Part shown: positions 35,809-45,171 of the stretch, piece by piece
Position numbering within the stretch: position 1 is the stretch's first letter
Layout of the letters: every line of letters starts with the position of its first letter
Assembly (NCBI RefSeq): GCF_000282215.1
Contig: NZ_AKJS01000038.1
Coordinates: 1 to 64,000, forward strand
Direction of reading: 5' to 3'
From: Pseudomonas sp. GM21
Lineage (GTDB): Bacteria > Pseudomonadota > Gammaproteobacteria > Pseudomonadales > Pseudomonadaceae
Length of the DNA: 64,000 bases
The notes under the pieces: model-generated
Seen by the model: only the letters and a program-made list of their open reading frames with translations
The model's database searches: none
What the model was told of the DNA's origin: nothing
Program-made: the position numbers and the translations under genes

Positions 35809-36164
35809 ATGCTTGAGAAATCGATCGATAGCAAGTTTTTGGCACAGACAGGGGTCACGGGGTGCTTCATTGCTCGAGGCAAGAACGCGCCTGCACTGAT
35901 CGCCGTCCTCGCGAGCCTGGGCATTGTCCTGCTGTCCCCCATTCTGCTGATCACCTCACTGGCAGTCAGATTTGACTCCAAAGGCCCGGCGCTATTTCGG
36001 CAAAAGCGCTACGGCTACAACGGTCGGCTGTTCCGCGTGTTCAAGTTCGATCGAAGTATATCGACCAGACCGCCCTCAATGCCGAGCGCCAGACAACGAT
36101 CTGGCTGGATTTGTACATCGTTTTCATAACAGTTCCGACCATTCTTTCGACGAAGGAAGTTTAA
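35809..36164 (+). pseudogene. pslA: Remnant of the priming sugar transferase (pslA-like), internal deletion
   Basis: From ATG 35809 about 80 residues match the membrane hairpin and start of a bacterial sugar transferase (ending ALFRQKRYGYNGRLFRVFKF). At about 36046-36055 the sequence jumps, out of frame, to the family's C-terminus: reading the third frame gives YIDQTALNAERQTTIWLDLY and on to a TAA at 36162-36164 which overlaps the pslB start. The whole catalytic core between (normally more than 100 residues) is missing. In the original frame translation ends after some unrelated residues. The gene should be inactive for priming undecaprenyl phosphate. Confidence 0.8.
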
Positions 36165-37627
36165 TGATGAGCGAACTCGGTGGATTGATCCCATGCATCA
36201 TCTCTGGTGGCTCAGGCTCGCGTCTTTGGCCCGTTTCACGGCAGAACATGCCCAAGCCCTTCATGCGCATGCGCGACGGCCAAAGCCTGCTGCAAAAGAC
36301 CTTTGGCCGGGCCAGTCGCTTGCCCGCAGTGACCAGTATCCTGACGGTGACCAACCGTGAGTTGCTGTTCCGTACGCTGGACGATTACCGCAGCGTCAAT
36401 ACCGCGCGGCTGAGCCTCGACCTGCTGCTTGAACCCTTCGGTCGCAACACCGCCGCTGCCATCGCCGTTGCCGCATTGCATGTTCAAGAGCACTTGGGTG
36501 AGACCTCCCAGTTATTGGTAATGCCGGCAGACCACTTGATTCTTGACGAAGAAGCTTTTGCTGCAGCGGTAGAGAGTGCTCGGGTGCTGGCCGAGCAAGG
36601 TTTTCTCGTCACCTTCGGCATCCAGCCGGACAAGGCCGAAACCGGTTTTGGCTATATTGAGCAGGGCCAGGCGCTGAGGCAGGGATTTCGCGTTGCACGC
36701 TTCGTCGAAAAGCCCGACTTGGACACCGCTCAAGACTATGTCGATGGCGGCAGGCACTTGTGGAACGCCGGCATGTTCTGCTTCCGCGTCGATACGCTGC
36801 TTCAGGAACTGGCCTTGCATGCACCCGAGGTCCTGGCAGCCGCCAAGGCCAGCCTGGAAAACGGCTCGACGCTGGATAACAAGAGTTGCCGACAACGCGA
36901 ACTCGCGGCGGACAACTTCGCCCTCGCCCCGGATATCTCGATCGATGTCGCGCTGATGGAGCGATCCGAACGGGTGGCAGTGGTGCCGTGTGATATCGGC
37001 TGGAGCGACATCGGCTCCTGGGACGCATTGCGCCAACTTACCCCGAATGACGAATCCGGCAATCAGGTCAATGGCGAGGCAGTCCTGCATGACGTTCACA
37101 ATTGCTACATTGACTCGCCCAAGCGCGTGCTCGGTGCAGTGGGCATCAAAAACCTGATTATCGTCGACACCCCCGATGCAATCCTGGTGGCGGATGCATC
37201 TCGCACCCAGGACGTGCGCTACATCGTGCAAGAGCTCAAACGCCAGAACCACAGTGCGTTCAGCCTGCATCGCACGGTGACCCGGCCGTGGGGGATGTAC
37301 ACCGTGCTTGAGGAAAGCGCGCGTTACAAAATCAAGCGCATCGTGGTCAAGCCCCAAGAGTCGCTGTCCCTGCAAATGCACCACCACCGCAGCGAGCACT
37401 GGATTGTCGTCAGTGGCACAGCAATGATCACCAATGGCGATCGAGAGGTCCTGCTCAACAGCAACGAGTCCACGTATATCCCGGCGGGACATCGCCATCG
37501 CCTGAGCAACCCTGGAATCATTGATCTGGTGATGATCGAGGTACAAAGCGGCGAGTACCTGGGCGAGGACGATATCGTGCGTTTCGATGACATCTATGGG
37601 CGCGCCCCTGCGAAGGTGATCCCTTGA
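36164..37627 (+). CDS. pslB: Mannose-1-phosphate guanylyltransferase / mannose-6-phosphate isomerase
   Basis: ATG 36164 (GAAGGAAG upstream; a second ATG follows at once) gives 487 residues, the length of PslB/AlgA. The pyrophosphorylase signature GGSGSRLWPVSRQNMPKPF is at about 15-33, VEKPDLDTA and NAGMFCF are in the sugar-binding part, and a C-terminal cupin holds HHHRSEHWIVVSG, the isomerase metal site. It supplies GDP-mannose for the polymer. Its start codon overlaps the stop of the pslA remnant. Confidence 0.9.
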   Translation: MMSELGGLIPCIISGGSGSRLWPVSRQNMPKPFMRMRDGQSLLQKTFGRASRLPAVTSILTVTNRELLFRTLDDYRSVNTARLSLDLLLEPFGRNTAAAIAVAALHVQEHLGETSQLLVMPADHLILDEEAFAAAVESARVLAEQGFLVTFGIQPDKAETGFGYIEQGQALRQGFRVARFVEKPDLDTAQDYVDGGRHLWNAGMFCFRVDTLLQELALHAPEVLAAAKASLENGSTLDNKSCRQRELAADNFALAPDISIDVALMERSERVAVVPCDIGWSDIGSWDALRQLTPNDESGNQVNGEAVLHDVHNCYIDSPKRVLGAVGIKNLIIVDTPDAILVADASRTQDVRYIVQELKRQNHSAFSLHRTVTRPWGMYTVLEESARYKIKRIVVKPQESLSLQMHHHRSEHWIVVSGTAMITNGDREVLLNSNESTYIPAGHRHRLSNPGIIDLVMIEVQSGEYLGEDDIVRFDDIYGRAPAKVIP

Positions 37628-38538
37628 CCCGACTCGCGCTGATCATTCCGACCCGCAATGCCGTGGAGCACCTTGATCGGTTGTTGCCGGCGCTGAAAGC
37701 CCAGACCCTGCAACCGGACACGGTGCTGGTCGTCGACAGCAGCTCTACGGATGCCACCGTCAGCCGTTTTCAGGCGTTCGGCGCTCAGGTACACGTGATT
37801 GCCGCCAAGGACTTTAACCATGGTGGAACACGTCGTTGGGCCAGCCAGCAGGTCGACGCCGATGCAATGATTCTGATGACCCAGGATGCCATTCCCGCGA
37901 CGCCGCAAACCTTTGCCAATCTGTACGAAGAGTTGCATCAAGACCCGCGAAACGGGGTCGCTTACGGCCGTCAGTTGCCCCACCCCGGCGCCGGCGTGCT
38001 TGAGGCTCAATCACGGCAGTTCAATTACACCCGCCAGAGCCGTAGTAAAAGCCTGGCCGATGCACCTGAACTGGGGATCAAGACGTGTTTCAGTTCGGAT
38101 TCATTTTCGATCTATCGCCGCAGCGCCCTGGAAGCCGTCGGCGGTTTCCCGATGGATGTGATCGGCAGCGAAGACGCCCATGTCGCTGCGCGCATGATCC
38201 TTAATGGCTATCAGGTGCGCTACGCCGCCAGTGCCTGCGTCCAACACTCGCACAACTACAGCCTGCTGCAAGAGTTTCGCCGCTATTTCGATATCGGCGT
38301 GTTCTACGGCCGTGAACGCTGGATCAGGGATGCCTTCGGTGCTGCCGGTGGCGAAGGCAAGCGTTATGTACTGGCCGAAATACAGGCCCTGCGTGAAGCC
38401 GGCGCGTTGCACCGGGTACCGGAAGTACTGCTGCGCAGCACGCTGAAACTGCTGGGTTATCGCCTTGGTCATTACGAACAGCATCTGCCGACCCCCCTCA
38501 AGCGGCGTCTGGGCATGTTTTCCAACTACTGGGTGTGA
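37624..38538 (+). CDS. pslC: Family 2 glycosyltransferase (PslC-like)
   Basis: TTG 37624 overlaps the pslB stop (TTGA), giving 304 residues, close to PslC. The GT-A fold signature is clear: LALIIPTRNAVEHLDRLLPA at the start, VLVVDSSSTDAT, and a DXD-like LMTQDA region; the C-terminal part is helical. It resembles rhamnosyltransferases. It transfers a sugar from a nucleotide donor during repeat-unit assembly at the cytoplasmic membrane. Confidence 0.83.
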   Translation: MTRLALIIPTRNAVEHLDRLLPALKAQTLQPDTVLVVDSSSTDATVSRFQAFGAQVHVIAAKDFNHGGTRRWASQQVDADAMILMTQDAIPATPQTFANLYEELHQDPRNGVAYGRQLPHPGAGVLEAQSRQFNYTRQSRSKSLADAPELGIKTCFSSDSFSIYRRSALEAVGGFPMDVIGSEDAHVAARMILNGYQVRYAASACVQHSHNYSLLQEFRRYFDIGVFYGRERWIRDAFGAAGGEGKRYVLAEIQALREAGALHRVPEVLLRSTLKLLGYRLGHYEQHLPTPLKRRLGMFSNYWV

Positions 38539-38545
38539 GCTGTCA

Positions 38546-39361
38546 ATGACGACTACTAACCGACGTTCCCGGCTTTATCTATTGAGCCTCCTGAGCGCCT
38601 CAGTCTGGCTTGGTGGCTGCACGACGCCTGCGCATGTCGCGCTTCCCGACAGCGATACGCTCAAGGCTCGCCATCAGATGGCGTTTACCCTGGCCGACCT
38701 GCCTCCGGCACAGGTGCTGATCCAGACTGGCGACTCCCTTCGCATCGTGCGCGATGCGCAGGAAGCGGCCAGTGCCGATGAAATGACGATGTTCGTGGTG
38801 CGCCCCGACGGGTTTATTTCGATGCCCAACATCGGCCGGATCAAGGCATCGCAGCGCACCCCCGAAGACCTCGGCAAGGACATCACCGATCGCTACAAAA
38901 ACGTCTTCCGCGAGCCTGCGGTGACGGTAAACATCGCCATTGCCCCGAGCAATCGGGTGTTCATTGGTGGCGCCGTGGCCAACCCGTCGTTTTTCAACCT
39001 GGCCGGCACCGTGTCCGTCGAACAGGCCCTTCTCAGCTCCGGCGGCGTGCTGCCGTCGGCCGACAGCTCCAACGTTGCCTTGCTCAGAACCGGTGCCAAC
39101 GGCAAGTACACCATGTACTTCGTCGACCTGAGCAGCATGCTCAGCGACCCCAACCATCCGATGGTGACCTTGCAACGCGGCGACATGATCTACGTGCCCC
39201 AGTCGAAGATCGGCAGCACGGTTGAAGCGGTGGACATGTACTTCACCAAGCTGTTTCCGGTCAACAAGGGGATTGGTGTCGGTTTCAATTACGACCTCAA
39301 TCAGCAGGACGTAAAGGTACAAGACACAAACCAAGTCTCTAGTAACCCAGGCGGCGGCTAA
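38546..39361 (+). CDS. pslD: Outer-membrane polysaccharide export lipoprotein, Wza-like (PslD)
   Basis: The 271-residue protein has a lipoprotein signal (LYLLSLLSASVWLGGC, lipid-modified Cys25). It then shows the Poly_export domain (about 60-150, GDSLRIVRDAQEA and VRPDGFISMPNIGRIKA) and a SLBB-type domain (about 150-235, VFIGGAVANPSFFNL). It would form the outer-membrane exit channel for the polymer. Start chosen at 38546; an upstream in-frame start lies inside pslC. Confidence 0.87.
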   Translation: MTTTNRRSRLYLLSLLSASVWLGGCTTPAHVALPDSDTLKARHQMAFTLADLPPAQVLIQTGDSLRIVRDAQEAASADEMTMFVVRPDGFISMPNIGRIKASQRTPEDLGKDITDRYKNVFREPAVTVNIAIAPSNRVFIGGAVANPSFFNLAGTVSVEQALLSSGGVLPSADSSNVALLRTGANGKYTMYFVDLSSMLSDPNHPMVTLQRGDMIYVPQSKIGSTVEAVDMYFTKLFPVNKGIGVGFNYDLNQQDVKVQDTNQVSSNPGGG

Positions 39362-39422
39362 GTATCACTCGTTCATATTCCCGGCCAGTACGTTTTCACC
39401 GCACCCTAAACGGAGTGATCCT

Positions 39423-41402
39423 GTGATTGAAATACGCTCGCTACGCGACCTGTTAAGGCTGTTTTTCATTTTTCGCCGCGAGTTCAAGCTGGCGGTCCTT
39501 ACTACCATTGTGGTTGCCGTGCTGGGCGCGTTCCTGCTGCCGGCCCGCTTCGAGTCCGATGCGCGCTTGCTGGTCAAGCCAGGGCGTGAGAGCACCACCG
39601 TGCCGATCGAGGCCGGCAACCGCCAGACCCTGGTCGCGCCAAGCACTCAGCACGACCCGATCGTCGACGAAGAGAAGATGCTCACCGGCCGGCCCGTCGT
39701 GCACATCGTCGCTGAGCGCTACCTGCAAATGACCTCCACCCCCGAAGAGGGTTTTTGGGCAACCCTCAAGTTCTACACCAAGCAAGGCATCGGTGCCGTC
39801 ATCGACGGCGTTCGCAGCGTGCTGCAGATTGTCGGTCTGGCCGAGGCGCAAAGTCCTCTCGACCGTTTGGCCACCCGACTGGAAAAGAACTTCTCGGCCA
39901 GCCACGAAGCGGGCTCCTCGGTGATCGAAGTCAGCTTCACTTGGGATGATCCGCTGATCGCACAAAAAGTGGTGGAGATCTGGGTCGACGCCTACCTTGA
40001 AGAGCGCGCTCGGGTGCTGGGCCGTAAAAGCCTCTATGCCTTTTATGAAACGGAAGGCAACAAGGTTGCCGGGCAGATTCAGAGTCTCAAGCAACAGCTG
40101 CAGGGGCGTCTGAAACAGATCGATTCGATCAGCGTCGATGCACGCCTGAAAAACCTCACCAGCCAGATCGACCGTCTCACGGATGCACGGGTCAACGCAC
40201 AGAATCAGTTGTCCGGTATCAGCAGCTTCCTCATCAACGCCCGCCTGCAACTCAAGGACCAGCCTGCAGAAGTCGTGACCACCCGCGAGACCAGTCTCAA
40301 CCCGACCCAGCTCGACCTCAAGCGCCAACTCAATACCCTGCAAGTGGAGCGTGCCCGCCTGCTGCGCACCTACTTGCCGAATGCTCCGGCGGTCAAACAA
40401 ATAGATCAGAACATCGTCGACCTGCGAGACTTGAGTGCTCAGGAAGAAACCCGTCTGGAGCGATCCAGAAACCTCGCGCCCAACGGCCTGGTGACCAACG
40501 TCAAGCAACAGGTGATCGATGCCCAACTGCAGCAACAAAAACTGATCGGGCAAATCGCCGATTACGACAAAATCCTCGAAGCCCTGCGCACCGAACGCGG
40601 TCGGGTCATGACCGATGAGCCTGAGCTCAACCGCCTCACCCAACAACTGCGCACCGCAGAAAAAAGCTACGCCCTTTATTCGGATAACCTTGAACAAGCG
40701 CGTATCGACCACGAACTGGACACCAGCCAGATCAGCAACATTGCACTGATCGAACACGCCACGTTTAACCCGGCGCGGGTATTCCCCAAGAGCCTGCTGA
40801 TCCTGTTGTTTGCGATTCCCGCCGGCCTGGCGGTGGGCCTGCTGACAATTTATGTCTGCTACTTGCTGGACCAGCGCATCCACGACGGTGCACGCCTGCT
40901 GGAGCTTTTCCAGATCCCGCTGTGGAGCAGCGTGCCCGACAGCAACGATGCAACGCCGGCCGCAATGACGGCGAGTATCTATCGACTCTACGGCCTGTTG
41001 CCCATGGATCGCATCGAGCGTGAAGGCCTGGCGCTGGGCCTGACCTCGGCGCGCGACGGTGAAGGGGTGAGTTTCATCATCTGGCAATTGCGCCTTCTGC
41101 TGGAAGAACGCGGCCATCGAGTCAAGGTCAACGGAGCCGGCCCAGCCCTCCCCGGCGAAGTACTGCTGCTTGATGCTTCGTCACTGTCGTCAAACCGGGA
41201 CGCATTCCTGCTCCTGCGCCGCGCCGACCTGATTGCGCTGGTGATCGAGGCACGCACCAGCACCGTGCCGATGATCCAAAATGCCCTGTCATTGCTCACT
41301 ACCGCGTTTGGCAAAGTCGATGGGGTGATCCTCAATCGCCGCCGTTTTGAAGTGCCAGCCACAGTGCTCCTGCGTCTCAATCATTGGCGCGGAGCAAACT
41401 GA
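39423..41402 (+). CDS. pslE: Polysaccharide co-polymerase, Wzc-like without active kinase (PslE)
   Basis: GTG 39423 with GGAGTGATC upstream gives 659 residues, close to PslE. The Wzz domain spans the N-terminal helix (about 12-40) to the second helix (about 455-480, SLLILLFAIPAGLAVGLLTI), with a long periplasmic coiled coil between. The cytoplasmic tail looks like a BY-kinase fold but its Walker A is SARDGEGVSF with Val549 where Lys is needed, and there is no Tyr cluster. It should set chain length but not phosphorylate. Confidence 0.86.
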   Translation: MIEIRSLRDLLRLFFIFRREFKLAVLTTIVVAVLGAFLLPARFESDARLLVKPGRESTTVPIEAGNRQTLVAPSTQHDPIVDEEKMLTGRPVVHIVAERYLQMTSTPEEGFWATLKFYTKQGIGAVIDGVRSVLQIVGLAEAQSPLDRLATRLEKNFSASHEAGSSVIEVSFTWDDPLIAQKVVEIWVDAYLEERARVLGRKSLYAFYETEGNKVAGQIQSLKQQLQGRLKQIDSISVDARLKNLTSQIDRLTDARVNAQNQLSGISSFLINARLQLKDQPAEVVTTRETSLNPTQLDLKRQLNTLQVERARLLRTYLPNAPAVKQIDQNIVDLRDLSAQEETRLERSRNLAPNGLVTNVKQQVIDAQLQQQKLIGQIADYDKILEALRTERGRVMTDEPELNRLTQQLRTAEKSYALYSDNLEQARIDHELDTSQISNIALIEHATFNPARVFPKSLLILLFAIPAGLAVGLLTIYVCYLLDQRIHDGARLLELFQIPLWSSVPDSNDATPAAMTASIYRLYGLLPMDRIEREGLALGLTSARDGEGVSFIIWQLRLLLEERGHRVKVNGAGPALPGEVLLLDASSLSSNRDAFLLLRRADLIALVIEARTSTVPMIQNALSLLTTAFGKVDGVILNRRRFEVPATVLLRLNHWRGAN

Positions 41403-42583
41403 TGCGTATCGTGCTGCTGGCCCCACTGCCGCCGGAGCAAACCGGCATTGCCGACTATGCCGCGCATTTCAGCAACGCACTGCGCCGTCTGGGCATCGAG
41501 GTGCTGACTCCGCTGGCAGGCTGTTACGACTTGACGCAGCAACTGTCACGCCTGAAGGCGGTCGACTGGCGCGACGTAGACCTGGTGCACGCCGAACTCG
41601 GCGGTGGTCGCTTCGGTGAGTTTCAGGCTCTGGATTACCTGCGCCGGGAGCAGCCGCAAATCCCCCTGACGGCCACTGTGCATGATCCTGAGCGGCTGAT
41701 CTGGCGGCGTGCCCGACTATTCTGGCCGTTGACCCTGCTCGAACGGCTGCCTCATCCAATGCCGCAGGCCGCCTCATTGCTCGCCGACCCGCTGACCCTG
41801 CATGAAGAACGGCGCCTGGCCAAAAGCATGAGCCGGCTCGTCACCCTCACTCGCTTGGGTGGGGACCGTCTGCGCCAACGCATGGGACTGCGGGCGGAGC
41901 AATCTGCGGTGATCGCCCATGGCAACCTGCCGATTGTCCCTATCGAGCTGCCAGCGCTGGAACCGCTGCGTCTGTTGTATTTCGGCTTCATCTACCGGGG
42001 CAAAGGTATCGAAGACCTGATCGAGGCGTTCGCCCAAACACTCGCAGCCCACCCGCAACGCCGGGGCCACGTGCGGCTGACACTGGCCGGTGGCACCGCG
42101 CCGGAGATGACCTTCGACCCCGCAGGCAATTACCTGGACGGCTTGCGGCAACGGATTCGCGACTTGCAACTTGACGATGCTGTTGACTGGCAACTGGACC
42201 TGCCCTCCAGTGACATTGCCAGCACTATCCAGGCCCATCATGTAATGGTGTTGCCCTACCGCGAATCGAAAAAACTCGGTTGGCTGGGACAGATGCGCGG
42301 CACCAGCGGCGCGCTGTCCTGGGCGAATGCCTGCGGTCGCGGCGTCATTACCTCCAACGCCCGAGCCTTCGCCGAAGAAGTCGCTGGCGGCAACGGTGTC
42401 ACCTACCAGCAAGGCGATGTCGCTTCGCTGAGCAACTGCCTGACACGCTTGGTGCTCGAACCCGAACTGGCGCGACAGTGGGCGATGCAGGCCCGCGAAA
42501 CAGGGCTACAACGTGAGTGGTCGGCCACTGCGCAGCGGTTTGGCGATCTGTTCAAGTCTGCGTGCGAGGAGCGATCACGATGA
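41402..42583 (+). CDS. pslF: Family 4 glycosyltransferase (PslF-like)
   Basis: TGATG overlap with pslE; 393 residues with the GT-B donor-loop MRIVLLAPLPPEQTGIADYA at the N-terminus and a second Rossmann domain beginning RLLYFGFIYRGKGIEDLIEA (about 195-215). The acidic E-x7-E motif of GT4 is degraded. Length and position match PslF. Confidence 0.82.
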   Translation: MRIVLLAPLPPEQTGIADYAAHFSNALRRLGIEVLTPLAGCYDLTQQLSRLKAVDWRDVDLVHAELGGGRFGEFQALDYLRREQPQIPLTATVHDPERLIWRRARLFWPLTLLERLPHPMPQAASLLADPLTLHEERRLAKSMSRLVTLTRLGGDRLRQRMGLRAEQSAVIAHGNLPIVPIELPALEPLRLLYFGFIYRGKGIEDLIEAFAQTLAAHPQRRGHVRLTLAGGTAPEMTFDPAGNYLDGLRQRIRDLQLDDAVDWQLDLPSSDIASTIQAHHVMVLPYRESKKLGWLGQMRGTSGALSWANACGRGVITSNARAFAEEVAGGNGVTYQQGDVASLSNCLTRLVLEPELARQWAMQARETGLQREWSATAQRFGDLFKSACEERSR

Positions 42584-43932
42584 ATATTCGCAGCTCCTCC
42601 TCCCGCCCTCGCCGACTGCTGCGCGCGCTACCCGTCGTTGCCGCGCTGGCCATCGGCAGCACGCTGATGCTCCGCGAGCCGGCCGACGCCGCACCGATCA
42701 ACCTCGCGCCCACGCATACGCTGGTGTGGAAAGACTACTTGGGCGTGAATGCACACTTTTTATGGTTTACCCCATCGCAGTACAAAAAGCAGATCAGCGC
42801 CTACCAGAAACTCGGCCTGGAATGGGTGCGCGTGGATCTGCATTGGGACCGCCTGGAACCCCGCGAAAACGACTATCAACTGAACACCCTGGACGAGCTG
42901 GATAAAACGCTCACGGCGTCGAAGCTCAAGTCAGTGTTCTATATGGTCGGCTCGGCGCCCTTCATTACCACGGCTCCCGTCGGGGCACCGTTTCAGGATC
43001 AGTACCCGCCAAAGGACCCGCAGGTCTATGCCCAGCGCATGGCCATGCTAGCCCAACGCTACCCGAACATTGATGCCTGGCAGGTCTGGAACGAGCAGAA
43101 CCTGCCGAACAACTGGCGCCCGCAGGTCGAAGCCACCGGCTACGGTCAATTGCTGCTTGCAACCCATCAGGCGCTGGACAAAGCCGCCCCCGGCAAGACC
43201 CAAGTGATGGGTGGCATGGCCTACTACAGCCAGATGCCACCCCGTGGCGACACATTGATGTTCGAAGCGCTTGGCAAATTGGGCGTGCAAAGCCTCGGTA
43301 TGGTGGCGGCCTATCACCCCTATTCAGAAACGCCGGAAACCGACGAGCCGGGCAAGAACGAAGTGCTGCTACGCGGCAAGCAACTCAATGACATGCTGCA
43401 CAACGCCGGGCTGAAGAACGTCTGGGCTACCGAGTGGGGCTGGTCGAGTTATGCCGGGCCCAAGGAGATGCAGGCGCTGATCGGTGTCGACGGTCAAGCG
43501 GACTACACCCTGCGTCGCCTCGCACTGATGAGTACCCAGGACTATCAGCGAATCTTTCTCTTCGCGCTTTCCGACCTCGATGATCGAGCTTCGCCCCGTG
43601 ATCAGCATTACGGTCTGCTCGACCTCGATGGCGAACCAAAACCGGTGTACCGGGCATTGGCACGCTTCTTGGAGATTACTGGACCAAGCCTCAAACCGGG
43701 CCAGACCCCGCACCTGGAGGGTGCACCCGATGCACTTTACAGCGTGGCCTGGGCGCGGGAGGACGGGAAGCGTCTGTTGATGTTCTGGAGTGCCAAAGCG
43801 GGCACCGTAAAGCTGCCCCAGATTCAACAGGCTGAGCTTTACGACCCACTGAACGGGACCCGGGACACTCTCAACACAGCGGACGGCATTCACCCCCAGG
43901 TGAAACCGACCCTGCAGATTCTGGTGTGGTAA
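42580..43932 (+). CDS. pslG: Periplasmic glycoside hydrolase (PslG-like, GH39-type)
   Basis: ATG 42580 overlaps the pslF stop. The 450-residue protein has an N-terminal membrane/signal segment (LLRALPVVAALAIGSTLM) and a TIM-barrel hydrolase domain: acid/base Glu172 in WQVWNEQN and nucleophile Glu285 in ATEWGWSS, corresponding to the catalytic pair known in PslG. A small C-terminal beta domain follows (about 370-450). PslG cuts the Psl polymer and affects its chain release and biofilm architecture. Confidence 0.88.
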   Translation: MNIRSSSSRPRRLLRALPVVAALAIGSTLMLREPADAAPINLAPTHTLVWKDYLGVNAHFLWFTPSQYKKQISAYQKLGLEWVRVDLHWDRLEPRENDYQLNTLDELDKTLTASKLKSVFYMVGSAPFITTAPVGAPFQDQYPPKDPQVYAQRMAMLAQRYPNIDAWQVWNEQNLPNNWRPQVEATGYGQLLLATHQALDKAAPGKTQVMGGMAYYSQMPPRGDTLMFEALGKLGVQSLGMVAAYHPYSETPETDEPGKNEVLLRGKQLNDMLHNAGLKNVWATEWGWSSYAGPKEMQALIGVDGQADYTLRRLALMSTQDYQRIFLFALSDLDDRASPRDQHYGLLDLDGEPKPVYRALARFLEITGPSLKPGQTPHLEGAPDALYSVAWAREDGKRLLMFWSAKAGTVKLPQIQQAELYDPLNGTRDTLNTADGIHPQVKPTLQILVW

Positions 43933-43956
43933 ATAACCCTGACTGGAGCGCCATAA

Positions 43957-45171
43957 TTGAAGATCCTCTGGATTGTGCCCTACCTGCCCTGGCCTCTGAC
44001 CAGCGGCGGAAAGACCCGGCAATATCACTTATTGCGCACCTTGAGCGAACGGGGTCACCAGATTACCTTGCTGGTGCAATCGAAGACCGAAGCCGACGCC
44101 GCTGTTTGTGCGGCACTCGAACCTTTGGTGGAACGGATGATCGTGATTCCACGACGCCCGCTCAAGCACCCGATGACCTTGTTCGCCGGGTTGCTGGCGC
44201 CCTGGCCACTGTTGACCACTGTCAATGGGTTGTCGCGCCCCTTGCGCCAATGCTTCGGTGAACTGTTGCGAGAATCCTGGGATGTGATACAGATCGAGCA
44301 CAGTTACAGCTTGCAGCCGTACCTTAAACCGCTGATGCACACGTCACGGGATTTCGTCCTCACCGAGCACAACCTCGAGTCCAGCCTGGGTGGCGCCACT
44401 TACGACCGCTTCCCGCGTTGGGCCTCGCCGTTCGTGCGTTTCGATCAATGGCGCTGCCGACAGTGGGAACGCAAAGCCTTCAATGCCGCCCGACAGGTGG
44501 TGGCCGTGACGGAAACCGACGCGCACGCCATGCGCGAGCTGACCTCGACACCGGTTGAAGTCGTGGTCAACGGTGTCGACAGTCGCAGCTATGCAAACGT
44601 AGTAGCCGCCCCAAATAGCCAGCGCATCTTGTTCGTTGGCAACTACGAATACGCCCCCAACCTGGACGCCGTCCAATGGATGCTCGACGAGATATTTCCT
44701 CTCATCTGGAAAGCCTGTCCTGAGGCACGTCTGGCGGTGGTCGGGTACGCGTTACCGGACACCTGGTCCGAACGCTGGCCCGACGCCCGCATTGAATGGA
44801 TCGGCTTCGCTCCGGACCTGCCTGCATTGCAAGAGCAATGCGCGCTGTTCATCGCGGCGCTGCGCCACGGTGGCGGGTCCAAGCTCAAAGTGCTTGAGGC
44901 GATGGCCGCCGGCTTGCCATTGGTCAGCACCGGACAAGGTGCATCCGGGTTAGCGATCAATCCCGACGAACACTATCTGTTCGGTGAAAACGCTCAGGCC
45001 CTGGCCGACGCGGTGGTCCGACTGCTCGGTGAACCGCTTCTCGCCGCACGTCTGTCCGACGCGGCGCGTCGTTATGCGCGCACTCATCATGACTGGTCGG
45101 TGGCCGGCGACGAACTGGAACAGATCTACCGGAAATTGCCATCGACAGAGGAGAAACGAGCATGCGTGTAG
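43957..45171 (+). CDS. pslH: Family 4 glycosyltransferase (PslH-like)
   Basis: TTG 43957, with CTGGAGCG upstream, gives 404 residues. It shows MKILWIVPYLPWPLTSGGKTR (donor glycine loop), LFVGNYEYAPNLDAVQWMLD at the second domain start and HGGGSKLKVLEAMAAGLPLVST, the GT4 nucleotide-sugar motif with its two Glu positions. It overlaps pslI by ten bases. Confidence 0.85.
   Translation: MKILWIVPYLPWPLTSGGKTRQYHLLRTLSERGHQITLLVQSKTEADAAVCAALEPLVERMIVIPRRPLKHPMTLFAGLLAPWPLLTTVNGLSRPLRQCFGELLRESWDVIQIEHSYSLQPYLKPLMHTSRDFVLTEHNLESSLGGATYDRFPRWASPFVRFDQWRCRQWERKAFNAARQVVAVTETDAHAMRELTSTPVEVVVNGVDSRSYANVVAAPNSQRILFVGNYEYAPNLDAVQWMLDEIFPLIWKACPEARLAVVGYALPDTWSERWPDARIEWIGFAPDLPALQEQCALFIAALRHGGGSKLKVLEAMAAGLPLVSTGQGASGLAINPDEHYLFGENAQALADAVVRLLGEPLLAARLSDAARRYARTHHDWSVAGDELEQIYRKLPSTEEKRACV

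Noticed and set aside
39453..41117. A 554-codon open frame on the minus strand
   Set aside because: It is antisense to pslE; composition and lack of motifs show it is a by-product of the real gene's codon use.
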